From Lytechinus pictus (lineage: Eukaryota > Echinodermata > Echinoidea > Temnopleuroida > Toxopneustidae), in NCBI RefSeq assembly GCF_037042905.1, contig NC_087247.1, positions 80,714,920 through 80,778,919 of the forward strand: a stretch of 64,000 nt of DNA, read 5' to 3'. Both the position numbers and the translations under genes were made by a program. Positions within the stretch are counted from its first letter, which is position 1. The number at the start of each line of letters is the position of its first letter. The notes beneath the pieces were generated by a model. The model searched no databases, was not told where the DNA came from, and saw only the letters and a list, made by a program, of their open reading frames with translations. This document shows, one piece after another, positions 1 through 10,830 of this stretch.

Positions 1-2045
1 TGACAAATTGGTAAATGATATCCAGTCAGAATGTCCCTCTATCGTTTTTAGCTTTCAATTCTCTCGAACGTCGTGCCTTAGCAGCCATGTAATGAATCCT
101 AGCTATCAGCTGTACCCCTGCTTGTATAGGATTACCAAAGGTTTAGAAGTCATGGTCTCTTTCGTTAGAACACGACTCCAGTCGAAATGGGTCAGGCAAA
201 CACTCGGTCCTTTTCTCTTTTGTTTTACTCAAGACATTCACCTGTGCCTTATAATGTTACTTTTCTTTATGTTCATGCATGAAGCATGATAATGGAAAAG
301 CCCTGTAGGCTTGTGAATGGATGTGAGAATGAAGGTTATTAGAGCCTCAGGCTGGCTTACTTTGCTTCTATATCCCATCATCATGTAATATGAACTGACT
401 TTTACGATTCCTAAACCTATTTTGTTTCTGATATTTACAACGCCCTGGCCCAACTCACACTAGCATGAGGGTGAAACAGTGGAAAACAATTCCAAGACGT
501 CCTTCAGATAACGATTGCCCATAAAATAAAATATGGAAGGATTTAATCAAACTATAAGAACTAACAAGAAAAACACGTCAAGAAATTATATCAATGAAGC
601 GTAATGAATTAAACCTGAATTATTTGAATTGGAGATTTCTCAAGTTCTCAATTTACGAAACACGCTCCTTAAAGAGAAATTCCAGTAATTGCAATAAACA
701 CTGATTTCATCAGAAAGTCTGTAAAACCAGGCTTAATTGTCAGTATATCATCGAGGATCTAGATCTGGTACAGTTACATGAACTGAACTTTGTGAAATCT
801 TAAAATCTACGCTGAAAAATGTTCACACTGAAGATCGCCAACACAGATAGGCACACGTGGGACAGTGTATTATTATTGCTGGAATAAAGACCCGACGGAA
901 GTGACCGAATCCGCGCTTATTTTGCTTATTTCTCAGCAATAACACAATTTCTTCCAGAATCCTTTGGCACATATTTTTTATTCATACAAACAGACACTTG
1001 GGTGGTCATTATATTAGATTCTGTAAAAAGTCATTTTGAGATCGTTACCAAAACTGGAATTTATCTTTAACACATGATGTTATTCTTCGTATAGCACACG
1101 CATGTGTATGTTAAGGCGCCATCGAACATATCACGGACTGGGCAGGAAATTAAAATTGAAATAGTTCCAGAAAAAAAAAACCCCAAGGCTGCACATTGCA
1201 CACCTCGTTGGGATTCATGCGATGGAATAACATGATACTCTTTCTGGTTATTATATTTAGTGTTACTTTATATGCTGGTATTACTATCTTCATTCATCAG
1301 TCAGCTGTAACTAGAAAGACGACTCACAGAATGTAACAGACCATGAAATCACCCTCCTCCCGTGCCGGGGTATAAGTCAATTACGCGCACCAATGCTGAG
1401 TTTATTTCCACTGTACCACCGAATTCACATCTAATACAAGAAGTATCAGTAACACGTACAAGTCCATGTTTTTCGGCGACTGTTCCTTCAATTTTGAATG
1501 AAGTACAATTTGTTTATCAATTCAAGATGGCTTTGCAACAGCTAAAAGTATATGGGCTCAAGCTGGCATACATACATTACGTTACCCGAATTCTGCTTAT
1601 CAAATTTACTTTTAGCTAGAAAATTCTAAACCTATTTTTCATCTTAAAAGCATCGAATTTTGATTCTAAGATCCTAATAATTTATGAATTCTTAAAATGT
1701 TTATATTTAATAAAAGCTAAATTGAGCTACACTGGTTTGGATATGTGTACATCACTTGATATTTCCCAATCCAACTTGAGTGTATTGGTTAACACGTGTT
1801 CACATCGGGAGAGAAATATTAAATTAAGACTATTAACCACATTTGCTTCTAAGGACAAATATTGTTGGACGTTAATTCTGGGCGAATGATGAATCTCTGT
1901 CAATTTTAAAGGACACTCCTATAATATTGTATCAAGTTAACAAATTTGATTTAAAGAGATACAACGAACATTCTCATTTCGCGAAGTGTGTATAAATTAA
2001 AAGCATATGGCACTATATATTAGTTTTTCTTGAAAGATTGTTGCA
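1..2045. other. AT-rich stretch, no feature seen
   Basis: Only short open frames with no recognisable motif or codon bias are visible, the longest about 93 codons. No tRNA-like sequence, long inverted repeat or microsatellite stands out. Confidence 0.5.
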
Positions 2046-2053
2046 GTGCACTG
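2046..2053. repeat. 8-bp target duplication, left copy
   Basis: GTGCACTG directly precedes the CAGGCGCGGATCC end. It is identical to the 8 bases that follow the opposite end at 10823. Confidence 0.5.
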
Positions 2054-2719
2054 CAGGCGCGGATCCAGGATGTCGTAGGGAGGGGGACCCAAATTTGACC
2101 TGATTTTGGCGCCCCTGTGTACTTTTCGGAAAAATGGCGGCCCCTCCCTCCCCCAGGCAATCTTAAGTGCCTTAAATGCATGTTAAATTATCTTATTTCA
2201 TAGGCACATAGGCCCCTGTATCGCCGCGTATGAACACTGGTTGTGTAATAACTAAATTGCATATTCTGCATGAGAGAAAATTAATGTTTTATTTTGGGTA
2301 ATATATTCCTGAAAAGATATAAATGATTTTTGTTATAGAGTTGAGGTAGACTCAGTAGTCAGCACTCGGCATTTACTATTTGGGAGTGCACTGCCTACTT
2401 AGATCTTTAAGTGTTTGGATATATTATATAATCTTTTGTTATTCGCTTGAAATCCATTCAAAACAGTGAGTTGTCTTGTCAATCCTATTCAACAAACATT
2501 GGATCTTACGCTCTTGCAACAATCATATCAAGTATCAAAAGGTTATGTATGAAATGTATCTTATAATCTTGCTCAAATTGTATATACTCCAAATAGATTT
2601 TCAAAAGAAACAGAATGCGTGTAAACGGTGTAAATAAAACAAATATAAGAAACTAAAGATAAATATGCTGTAAAATGTACTTTATTGGCAATGTCTATAT
2701 AAATATGAAAACAATGCTC

Positions 2720-3311
2720 TTAAAGGAGAATGAAACTCTTGGAGCAAGTTAGCTTTTGTGAAAGCAGAAAAATCAAAGAATAAGATCAACACAAGTTTGA
2801 GTAAAATAGGACTAGCAATAGAAGAGTTATGAGCATTTGAATGTCGAGATCACTAATGCTATGGAGATCCTCCAATTGGCAATGCGACCAAGATATATGA
2901 TGTCACAGATGAACAACTCTCCCCTTTTGGACACTGAAAATATACCCCAAAACATCTCTTTTTGCTCATTCTAATCATATGACAAACGATTCATCAATGA
3001 TATAATGTTGTGAAACCTCTGCACTTGTCCTTTCATAAAGAGAACACCTCACCTTGTGATAGACTCTATGAAAGTGAGAATATAAGTGAAATAAGTACTA
3101 AAGTAATGAGGGAGTTGTACGTGTGTGACATCACAGATCTTGGTCGCATTGCCAATGGGAGGATCTACATGGCATTAGTGATCTCAATATTCAAATGCTC
3201 ATAACTTTCTTATTATTCATTCAATCTTCCTCAAACTTTCAACAATATGTTTCTTTGATTTTTCTCTTTGATATGGATTCAGCTGGTTTCAAGGGTTTCA
3301 TTCTCCTTTAA
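2720..3311. mobile_element. Long-armed palindromic MITE flanked by TTAA
   Basis: The ends are TTAA-AGGAGAATGAAAC and its reverse complement. The arms run about 190 bp inward: the left arm to roughly 2907 matches the right arm from roughly 3123, including the inverted GACCAAGAT/ATCTTGGTC and CAATTGGCAATGCG/CGCATTGCCAATGG segments. A TTAA target is typical of piggyBac-type insertion, but no transposase is encoded. The 64-codon frame at 3010-3204 is only a reading of the arm. It resembles the other TTAA palindromes at 29742, 48190 and 62696 in size and design. Confidence 0.75.
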
Positions 3312-4509
3312 GTTCGCATCATTTTGGACGATAAGTTCTTATCTTTCTCTTTCATACAATACAAGTGAAACATGAATTTCAAGGTCCCATGTATCTTGTA
3401 TACATCAACTATTTCAAGATGTAACAATGCAGTTTATGCCTGAGTAAATCCACGTAATAGTTTCAGTGGAATTCGTTTAAAAAAAATAAAACGTGATTTC
3501 CCACTGTAGGTTGGAAACGAAAAAGTGTCGTATCATCAAGTGTATCTAGCTGTCTTTTACGCATTACTACATGAAACAAAAATATAGGAACGATATAAAC
3601 CATAGAGTTATTTCAGTTATTTGAGTATTTGACGATTCGTCAAAAAATAAAAAACGCATCCGAAACTTTCACCATTACACTGAAAGTTTCATTTATTCCT
3701 TTACATATTGCAAGTAAACTTCAACATTTCTGTAAATAATATATATTAATATATCCATATACAATTAAGTTCACATGGTGGTATACTGCACATCCTATTT
3801 CAGAATATGATATGCGTTGTGGTATGAATGTCTACCCACCTAGAACATGCAAAACGTTTACTAGTAACTAGTGACTATACTACTAGACCGATTTTTACTC
3901 AAACGGCTTTCCAATAGAGAAATAACAAGAGAACATTCACCTAAGAATAGAAATCCTCATTTGTTCTGATAAGTATCAAGAGTATCAGTACAAAATGTAA
4001 ACAGTGTCAGACTGTCAGTATAAAATGTAATTTGAAATTAACAGAAATGTCAAAGAAAATCGGTTATTCAATCTGCTCAGATCAAAGAATAATACTCTCA
4101 CTACTGCTAAATTTATATAATTTTTGGCCGTGTACTCCATTCACCGTCCAATTGAAACATAGACCTATATATAATATTATATTCCACTTGTTAACATTAT
4201 ATTTTCCAATCCGTTTGGGATTAGTGGCTTAAGTGTTGCAAGCAATATAAAAACAACAGTTAAAATCAGACGTTTCTCATACATTTGTCAAAGTGCAGAG
4301 TGCTTCGCTTCATGCAAGAAGAATTCACAACTCTTATTCATATTTTGTTTCTTAGCCTTTAATAAACAAGAGCGACCTTTGTTAGGAATAGAGTTATGGA
4401 GTGCTCAGCTCGTGAAGCTCACGAATTACTCATTAAAATATTGACGAATTGCCTACGTGCCCCCTACTAAAACATGTTACAAAAGTCGCTAGGACAGAGC
4501 ATAATTTTT
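3312..4509. other. No feature seen
   Basis: AT-rich DNA with short frames only. I see no repeat with clear ends and no recognisable coding segment. Confidence 0.45.
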
Positions 4510-4795
4510 GTCTCGCCTACATAGCAGAGCGAGACAATAATTGGCGCCTCTTTTTGACGATGGGGACGGCGTCAACACTGAAATCTTAACCAAAGTTAAG
4601 TTTTTGAAATGTCATAGTTCATGAAACTTGGAAACAAGGGTAATAAAGTATAGCGGAATATCCTGACTACGTTTGTTTAAGGTAACATGACCAAGGTCAA
4701 AGGTAATTTAGGGTCATTGCAGGCCTGGCCGCCTGGGTCAATGAACTTAGAAAATGTTGGGAGAATCAACATCCAAATCTTACCAAAATTAAAAA
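4510..4795 (+). mobile_element. Truncated copy of the GTCTCGCC-hairpin element
   Basis: It begins with GTCTCGCCTACATAGCAGAG followed by CGAGAC, the same terminal hairpin as the full copy at 16478. It continues with the same segments, such as AAGTTAAGTTTTTGAAATGTCAT and CATGACCAAGGTCAAAGG. The tandem core and far end are missing. The frame at 4687-4917 is a reading of this repeat. Confidence 0.75.
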
Positions 4796-5530
4796 CTAGA
4801 ATAAAATATTCCAAAGCGTGTGTAAGATTAAAGCTAATCTCCCACTTTAGATGTATTCAATTAAAAAAATACAATATAAAAAAATATAAAATGTGTACGT
4901 CGTATTATATAAACTAGCAGATACACCCGTGTATGTGACAAGTTCGATGGTATAAGTAACATTGAGATGTTTTCCATTATGTAGTGTATATAGTTATAAA
5001 ATGTTTTGAATTGGAAACATGCGCTAAATGTATATATTTATTTTTGTATCAATAAATGAATTGTGTAATTTGAATTTATTTGGCGTTAGTGTGTCTATGT
5101 AAATCATTAACCATAATCTTGAAATACAATGGATCTTTAGCTTGTATGTAGATTTAGTTGTATGTGAAATAAAATGTGTAGAGTTTATGGAGTTTTGAAA
5201 CTTTTGGGAACCTACTTGAAGTAGATCTAATTTAGTTGATTTGGGATTGTGGGGGCCTAACTTAAAAATAACATTATCTGCCGTTGATACGGCGTGCTAA
5301 GCATTTTTCTTTAGTGTTTTAGATCTACTTGACGCCCCCCCCCCCCGTAGGGATAGTAATTTTTAGTTTGCTTGTGAAAGAAATATCCACCAGTCGGTGA
5401 CTGGCCGTTTTCTTTGGGGACTCATTTAACAATATTTTACCTAGACCAATTGAGAGTTCCCTCATTAACTGGTTCACATGCAAAGTACAAAATTAATGAA
5501 GTTAACTTTCTGCCGGTTCATCAGTTTCTA

Positions 5531-5688
5531 CAGGGGCCGCGGAACGGTTTTCAAAGTGGAGGGGGGGGCTGCTGACCATGCAAAAAATCACATTCATAAA
5601 ATTATGGTAATTTTTACGTTTTTGCACACGGTTTTGACAAAAGTGGGGAGGGCCTGAAGCCCCCAAACCACCGCTTCCGCTGCCCCTG
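5531..5688. mobile_element. Short MITE (158 bp)
   Basis: The ends are CAGGGGCCGCGGAACGG and the inverted CAGGGGCAGCGGAAGCGG. Five identical bases, TTCTA, lie just outside both ends, which may be all or part of a target duplication. The interior is AT-rich with G/C runs. The minus-strand frame across it is not a gene. Confidence 0.6.
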
Positions 5689-6559
5689 TTCTATCCATGG
5701 AATCACCTGACTAGCTGACTGCAAACTGATGATTTTTTTTTCCATTTTTTCCCCTTCCACAGGGTTCTTTATTTTCAAAAAAGCATAATTACATTGTATT
5801 AACATTTACAATTTTCCGACAAACATTAAATAAACATGGTATATACATAATTCATAATACATAGACATGTAGTAGTGATGATTTTGCAGTGTACAAAGAA
5901 AACGTCGAATCCAATATCGTTTGGAAAATGACCCCAGAAGTCGTTATAGAAATAGATTATACTTGAATCTGTCAAATCATTAAGTCCAAAATGTTTTTAT
6001 GCATGTTTTTATTATGTATGTAATGGTAATGGTAATTATACATCAATGGAAATGTTTTGACCTTGTGGGCAAATAACGGCTCTTTTTTTTTGGGGGGGGG
6101 GGTTGATATTCGGTTGGCAAGCAAAGTCCACAGAGTGACACACGAAATGTTGACGTGCGCACAAAATTTGCTAGTCTTTCTTTTTGGTAAATGTCAAATA
6201 TCATAGAGTCTATGTCAACTATTGTATGAGAAGGCCCCAAAGCAGGGTAGGAAATACACTGGAACTCAGCTCTAAGGCCGATTTTTTTTTAGCTCCCCAT
6301 ATGAACTAAATAAATAGATCTAGCCCCCAAATAACAAAATAGCCGTCAGTCAATTATCCTCATAGCCTAGGGTTCAATGTATAACTTACCGACATCACTA
6401 AGGTCGAAATACATTCATGACTATGGTGGTCAACTGGTCATGAGTTTTGAGCCATAATTCAAAGGAAACAAAAATTAATATTCAATTTGGCATAACTGAA
6501 CATTTTTTGCCGTGAAATGTTTCTTTTCCAACGAATAGGTAGGGAATCAAGCAAATTAT

Positions 6560-6838
6560 CAGGGGCGGATCCAGCTTTTTATAAAGGGGGGGTTGGGGTG
6601 GTATGCGAGGGAGCGTAGCGACCTAGTCCAAGCGAGCGGAGCGAGCGAGGGGGGAGGGTGTGGGAGGGGAATGTCCCCCCTCCCACAGTAGGGAAAATTT
6701 TTGAAAATCTGTGTGTGAAAATGGCGTTTTCTAAAATTACAAGTTAAAAAAAAAAGATAAGATTTAAAAAAATGGTCCCCGGATTTTTTTTGGGGGGGTT
6801 GCAACCCCCCCCCAACCCCCCCTCTAGATCCGCTTCTG
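6560..6838. mobile_element. MITE with CAGGGGCGGATCCAG ends
   Basis: The left end CAGGGGCGGATCCAG pairs with the right end, whose complement reads CAGAAGCGGATCTAG. Runs of G near the left and C near the right, plus a GCGAGCGGAGCGAGCGAG stretch, are inside. No clean 8-bp duplication was found. The end is close to those at 2054 and 42674, so the three probably form one family. Confidence 0.6.
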
Positions 6839-7224
6839 CATGTTTCATGCAACTATTTCTCGACCGTGCGTCATTCATATTTTACGAAGAGGGTCTCATA
6901 ATTATGAAAAAAGAAGAAATTGATGTTTCAGTTATGAACTTTGATTGAATAGGTAGCAGTAAAAGCCAGAAAAATCGTAAAATTGCACGTGCAAACGAAA
7001 ATTTGGTAACACCATTTCCATTGTTCTAACTCAGTCATGCATGTTTTATGACCATTGATATGGTCTTTAAATGACAGAAAGAAATCATATATTTCGATTT
7101 ATACATCACATGAAGAAAAATTATGATTATGGCAGCAAAAACTTTCACCGAATTACGGTTCCGTTTTTTCTGGGGATTCACTATATTCTAACTTCTCAAT
7201 GAGACATCACATTATCAATCGATG

Positions 7225-8277
7225 CAGTGGCGTACCGTGGGTCACGGCATTGGGGGGCACAAGCAAAAATTTTGAGTCACTTAGTAAGCGCGCGAAGCGC
7301 GCCAAGTTGCCAGGTATACTGACCTAATAGAGACATTTTAAGGACAGTGCCATTAAACGGATATGTCTCTCACTGGTCAAATAATGCGAGCGCGAAGCGC
7401 GAGCTTAAAATTTTTGATATTCAGACATAAAAGGGGACATTATATTCAATCTTTTGTAAGCATGATGCGTACCTGTCTCGCTTAATAATGCGAGCGCGAA
7501 GCGCTAGCTGAAATTTTTGTAAATATTGACCCCCAAACAGGAAGATTTTAAGGACTATATTTTAGGAATTCATTAAGAGTATACACATCTCACCATAGTC
7601 ATCTAATGCGAGTGCCAATTAGCTGATTTTGTTAGAATTATATCTAAACATGCACATAAAGCACTTGTAATCATGAATAACATATACCCATCTCACTAAT
7701 CAAATCTTGCGAGCGCGAAGCGTGAGCTGAAAATATAGGAAATTCAGACCTGAAGAGGGGCATTTTAAGGCTTGTTTGTAGGAATTCACGAAGACCATAC
7801 GTAGTTCACTAACCAAATGATGCGAGCGCGAAGCGCGAGCTGAAAAATTTTGATATTCAGATTAGAAAAAGAGACATTTTAAGGACTGATTCTAGGAATT
7901 CATGGAGAGCAGACATATTTCACCAATCCACTACTGCGAACGTAAGCACGGACAGGAAATGTTTTATATTAAGACCTTAAAATGGGGCAATCACTTTAAG
8001 TAGTCATGAAAACGAAGCATACTATTGTACATTAAACAATAATAACTCGAAGTGCGAGGAAATATATTTGGCAGTTTGGTGTATATTGACTTGAAAACGG
8101 GAGGTTTTAGTATAACAGGATTATGTATCTTGGTAAACAGACAATGCGAGCACCAGGAACAATGAAGACATAGGCCCTGAGCAAATTATGTTTCATAAAG
8201 TTATGAAAAAATCTTTCTTATGTAAATAGTGCCCCCCCCCCATGCCCCCCCCCCCCCCCCCCGTAGTTACGCCACTG
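7225..8277. mobile_element. Nonautonomous hAT element with tandem GC-motif core (1053 bp)
   Basis: The ends are CAGTGGCGTA and its inverted copy TACGCCACTG. The flanking 8 bases are identical, AATCGATG, at 7217-7224 and 8278-8285, a clear hAT-type target duplication. The core is a degenerate tandem array of about 105-115 bp units. Each unit carries a version of GCGAGCGCGAAGCGCGAGC, at about 7385, 7490, 7706 and 7817, with decayed copies at 7603, 7930 and 8140. No transposase frame is present. A long C-run sits just inside the right end. Confidence 0.88.
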
Positions 8278-8812
8278 AATCGATGAATGTTCATGTTTCA
8301 CCATGTGTTCCTACCTCTCAAATTTGGGCGGAGGTAATTGTCTAATAGGGAGCCAGCTTGCTTTGGCCTCTCCGCTTTTCTTTTTCGATTTTCGCAACCT
8401 GAAGATTTTTTGCTGGCCATGGTACTTGAGAACTTTGTAGTTGGGCGTGGTCGCCTGGGCGCCATGAGTTGCAGACTGGCGAGTTTGAATTCGCGCCTTG
8501 CCCGCTTTCCAGACCATAATGCGCATGCTCGTAACTTCGAGAACTTCGAGAATTTCTCGGAAGTCTCTTCGGGACGGAATGTATGAATGAGGAAATAATA
8601 ACACGAATAGTCTTAAGGCCTGAACAAGTTCTTGTAATGTGATCGAGGCGGTCTGAATATACGGTTATTATCAATTTCCACTTTTCAAATAACTATGGAG
8701 CGCAAGTTATCCCGACCTACAACTAGCTACACGGTGGGTCATTGCTTGCTTGTTATTGGTGTTGAACGTGACGATGTTAACATGTGCTTTGTAACCTATG
8801 CAATTATAGGTA

Positions 8813-8873
8813 TATGGCTTAAAAAGAATGCAACTTGTATAACTTATACTAGTTGCATTCTTTTTAAGCCATA
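8813..8873. repeat. Perfect 23-bp hairpin
   Basis: TATGGCTTAAAAAGAATGCAACT is at 8813-8835 and its exact reverse complement is at 8851-8873, with a 15-base loop. It sits just upstream of the minisatellite. It may be a short fold-back element or a subterminal hairpin of the larger unit. Confidence 0.75.
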
Positions 8874-8886
8874 CCCATACACAATT

Positions 8887-9790
8887 CCAGCGCCCCCTAG
8901 TTCGAACATCAATTTGGCGCCCCCCTCGTTCGAACATCAATTTGGCGCCCCAAGTTCGAATAGCAATTCGGCGCCCCCTAGTTCGAATATCAATTTGGCG
9001 CCCCTAGTTCGAACATTCAATCGGCGCCCCCCGATGTCGAACATAAATTTTGCGCCCCTACGTCGAACATCAATTCGGCGCAACCCCCTCCCCCTACGTC
9101 GAACATCTATTTGGCCTCCCTAGGTCGAACATCAATTTGGCGCCCCCAGTTGGAACATCAAATTGGCGCCCCTAGTTCGAATGTCAATTCTGCGCCCACT
9201 AGTTCAAACATCAATGTGGTGCCTCTAGTTCGAACATCAATTTGGCGCCCCTACGTCGAACATCAATTCGCCCCCCCCCCCCGTTCGAACATCAATTCGG
9301 CCCCCAGTTCGAACATCATTTTGGCATCCCTTCGAACTCAATTTGCCTTCCCCAGTTCGAATATCATTTCGCCCCCCCTAGCTCGAGTATCAATTTGGCG
9401 CCCCCCTACTTCGAACATCAATTCGGCGCCCCCTAGTTCAAACATCAATGTGGTGCCCCTAGTTCGAACATCAATTCGGCGCCCCTACGTCGAACATCAA
9501 TTCGCCCCCCCCCCCGTTCGAACATCAATTCGGCCCCCAGTTCGAACATCATTTTGGCATCCCTTCGAACTCAATTTGCCTTCCCTAGTTCGAATATCAT
9601 TTCGCCCCCCCCCCCCAGTTCGAACATCATTTTAACATCCCTTCGAACATCATTTCGGCGCCCTCCTAGTTCGAATATCAATTCGGCGCCCCTACATGTA
9701 GGTCCAACATTAATTTGGCGCCCCCAGTTCGAACGTCATTTTGACATTCCTTCGAACATCATTTCGGCGCCCTTTTGGTTCGAACATCAT
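8887..9790. repeat. Degenerate 25-bp minisatellite (TTCGAACATCAAT...GGCGCCCC)
   Basis: About 35 degenerate copies of a unit of roughly 25 bases, TTCGAACATCAATTTGGCGC followed by CCCTAG, run head to tail. There is higher-order structure: about 9190-9380 is repeated at about 9430-9620 (same variant order, including TGTGGTGCC, the C-run and GGCATCCCTTCGAAC), a period near 243 bp. Long frames across it (8695-9123, 9111-9635) are artefacts of a unit length that avoids stops. Confidence 0.85.
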
Positions 9791-10763
9791 TTTCTTTCCT
9801 CCTCTTCCCCTTTTTTTCTTCTCGTCCTTCCCCCTCTTCCTCTCCCCTTTTTTTCTTTTCTTTCCCCCTTTCTCTCTCTTTTTTCTTCTCTTCCTTTTCC
9901 CCTCTCTTTTCTTCTCTTCCTTCCCTCTCTTCCTCTTTCTTTCCCCTCTTCTTCTCCTTTTTTTCTTCTTTTCTTTCCCCTCTCTTTTTTCTCTTCTTTC
10001 CTCCCTCTTCCTCTCTCTTCCTTTCCCCTTTTCTTCTTTTCTTCCCCCCTTCTCTCTCTTTTTTTCCTCTTCTTTCTTCCCTCTTCCTCTCTCTCCTTTT
10101 TTCTCATTTTCCTTTTCCCCTCTCTTCCCCCTCTTCTTTCCCCGCTTCCCTTTTTTCTTCTCCCCTCCCCCTCCCTTTTTCTTCTCTTCCTTCCCCCTCT
10201 TCCTCCTTTTCTATTTCTTCCCCTCTTCTTCTCCTTTTTTCTTCTTTTCTTTCTTCTCTTCTTTTTTCTTCTTTTCTTTCCCCTCTCCTTTTTCTTCTCT
10301 TCTTTCCTCCCTCTTCCTCTCTCTCCTTTTTCTCCTTTTCTTTTCCCCTCTTCCTCTTTTTTCTTCCCCCTCTCCCTCCCCTCCCTTTTCTTTTCTTCTC
10401 TTCCTCTTTTTTCTCTTTTTCTTTCCTCTTTTTCCTCTCTCTCCTTTTCTTCTCTTCCTTTCCTCTCTTCCCTCTCTCTCTTTTTTCTCCTTTTCTTTCC
10501 CCCTTTCCTTTCTCTTTTTTCTCCTCTTCTTCCTTCCCCCTTTTCCCCTCTTCTTTTCCCCTTTCTCTCTCTTCTCTTCTTTCCTCCTTCTTCCTTTTTT
10601 TTCTCCTTTTCCTTTCCCCTCTCCCCTCTCCTCTTTTCTTTCCCCCTTTTCCTCTCTCTTTTTTCTTCCCTTCTTCCCCCTCTTCCTTTCTTCTTTTTCT
10701 TTTTTTCTTTCCCCTCTTCCCCTCTTTTTTTTTCTTTCTTTCCCTCTCTTCTTTTTTTTTTTT
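9791..10763. repeat. Polypyrimidine tract of 973 bp
   Basis: The + strand is C and T only, apart from four purines that I could find, at 9824, 10106, 10144 and 10213. The stretch 10214-10763 is 550 bases without a single purine, and 9825-10105 is 281. It is built of irregular CTTCCCCTCTTTT-like blocks. The three + strand frames of 362-403 codons (Phe, Leu, Ser and Pro only) and the Lys/Arg/Glu/Gly frames opposite are not genes. Confidence 0.95.
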
Positions 10764-10822
10764 AGCCGAAGGGGGGGGGGGGCCAAGGCCCCCTCGGCCC
10801 CCCCCCCATGGATCTGCGCCTG

Positions 10823-10830
10823 GTGCACTG
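10823..10830. repeat. 8-bp target duplication, right copy
   Basis: GTGCACTG directly follows the GGATCTGCGCCTG end, matching 2046-2053. Confidence 0.5.

Larger units (their letters stand above)
2054..10822. mobile_element. Candidate 8.8 kb hAT-like transposon (compound, nonautonomous)
   Basis: The left end reads CAGGCGCGGATCCA and the right end is its inverted match, CAGGCGCAGATCCA, at 13 of 14 positions. The 8 bases outside each end are identical, GTGCACTG, at 2046-2053 and 10823-10830. An 8-bp target duplication with ends starting CAG fits the hAT superfamily. The left subterminal region contains TTTGGCGCCCCT, which is also the GC-rich half of the minisatellite near the right end, so both ends may belong to one unit. 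No transposase frame was recognised inside. The interior carries several other elements, which I infer inserted later. A caution is that GTGCACTG also occurs at 2386-2393, without a terminal repeat beside it. It could instead be two unrelated ends of the same family. Confidence 0.5.

Noticed and set aside
2386-2393. A third GTGCACTG that could be the right duplication of a short element starting at 2054
   Set aside because: The sequence before it (TTTACTATTTGGGA) is not an inverted match of the CAGGCGCGGATCC end, while that at 10822 is.
7385-8150. Regularly spaced GCGAGCGCGAAGCGCGAGC words resembling a CRISPR array
   Set aside because: The spacers are similar to each other (the whole unit repeats), the repeats are degenerate, and the array lies inside transposon ends in a eukaryotic genome.
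8695-9635. Pro/Ser/Asn-rich repeated frames that look like a repeat protein
   Set aside because: The repeat is at the DNA level, with a 25-bp unit whose length drifts. The frame shifts between copies and several frames are open at once.
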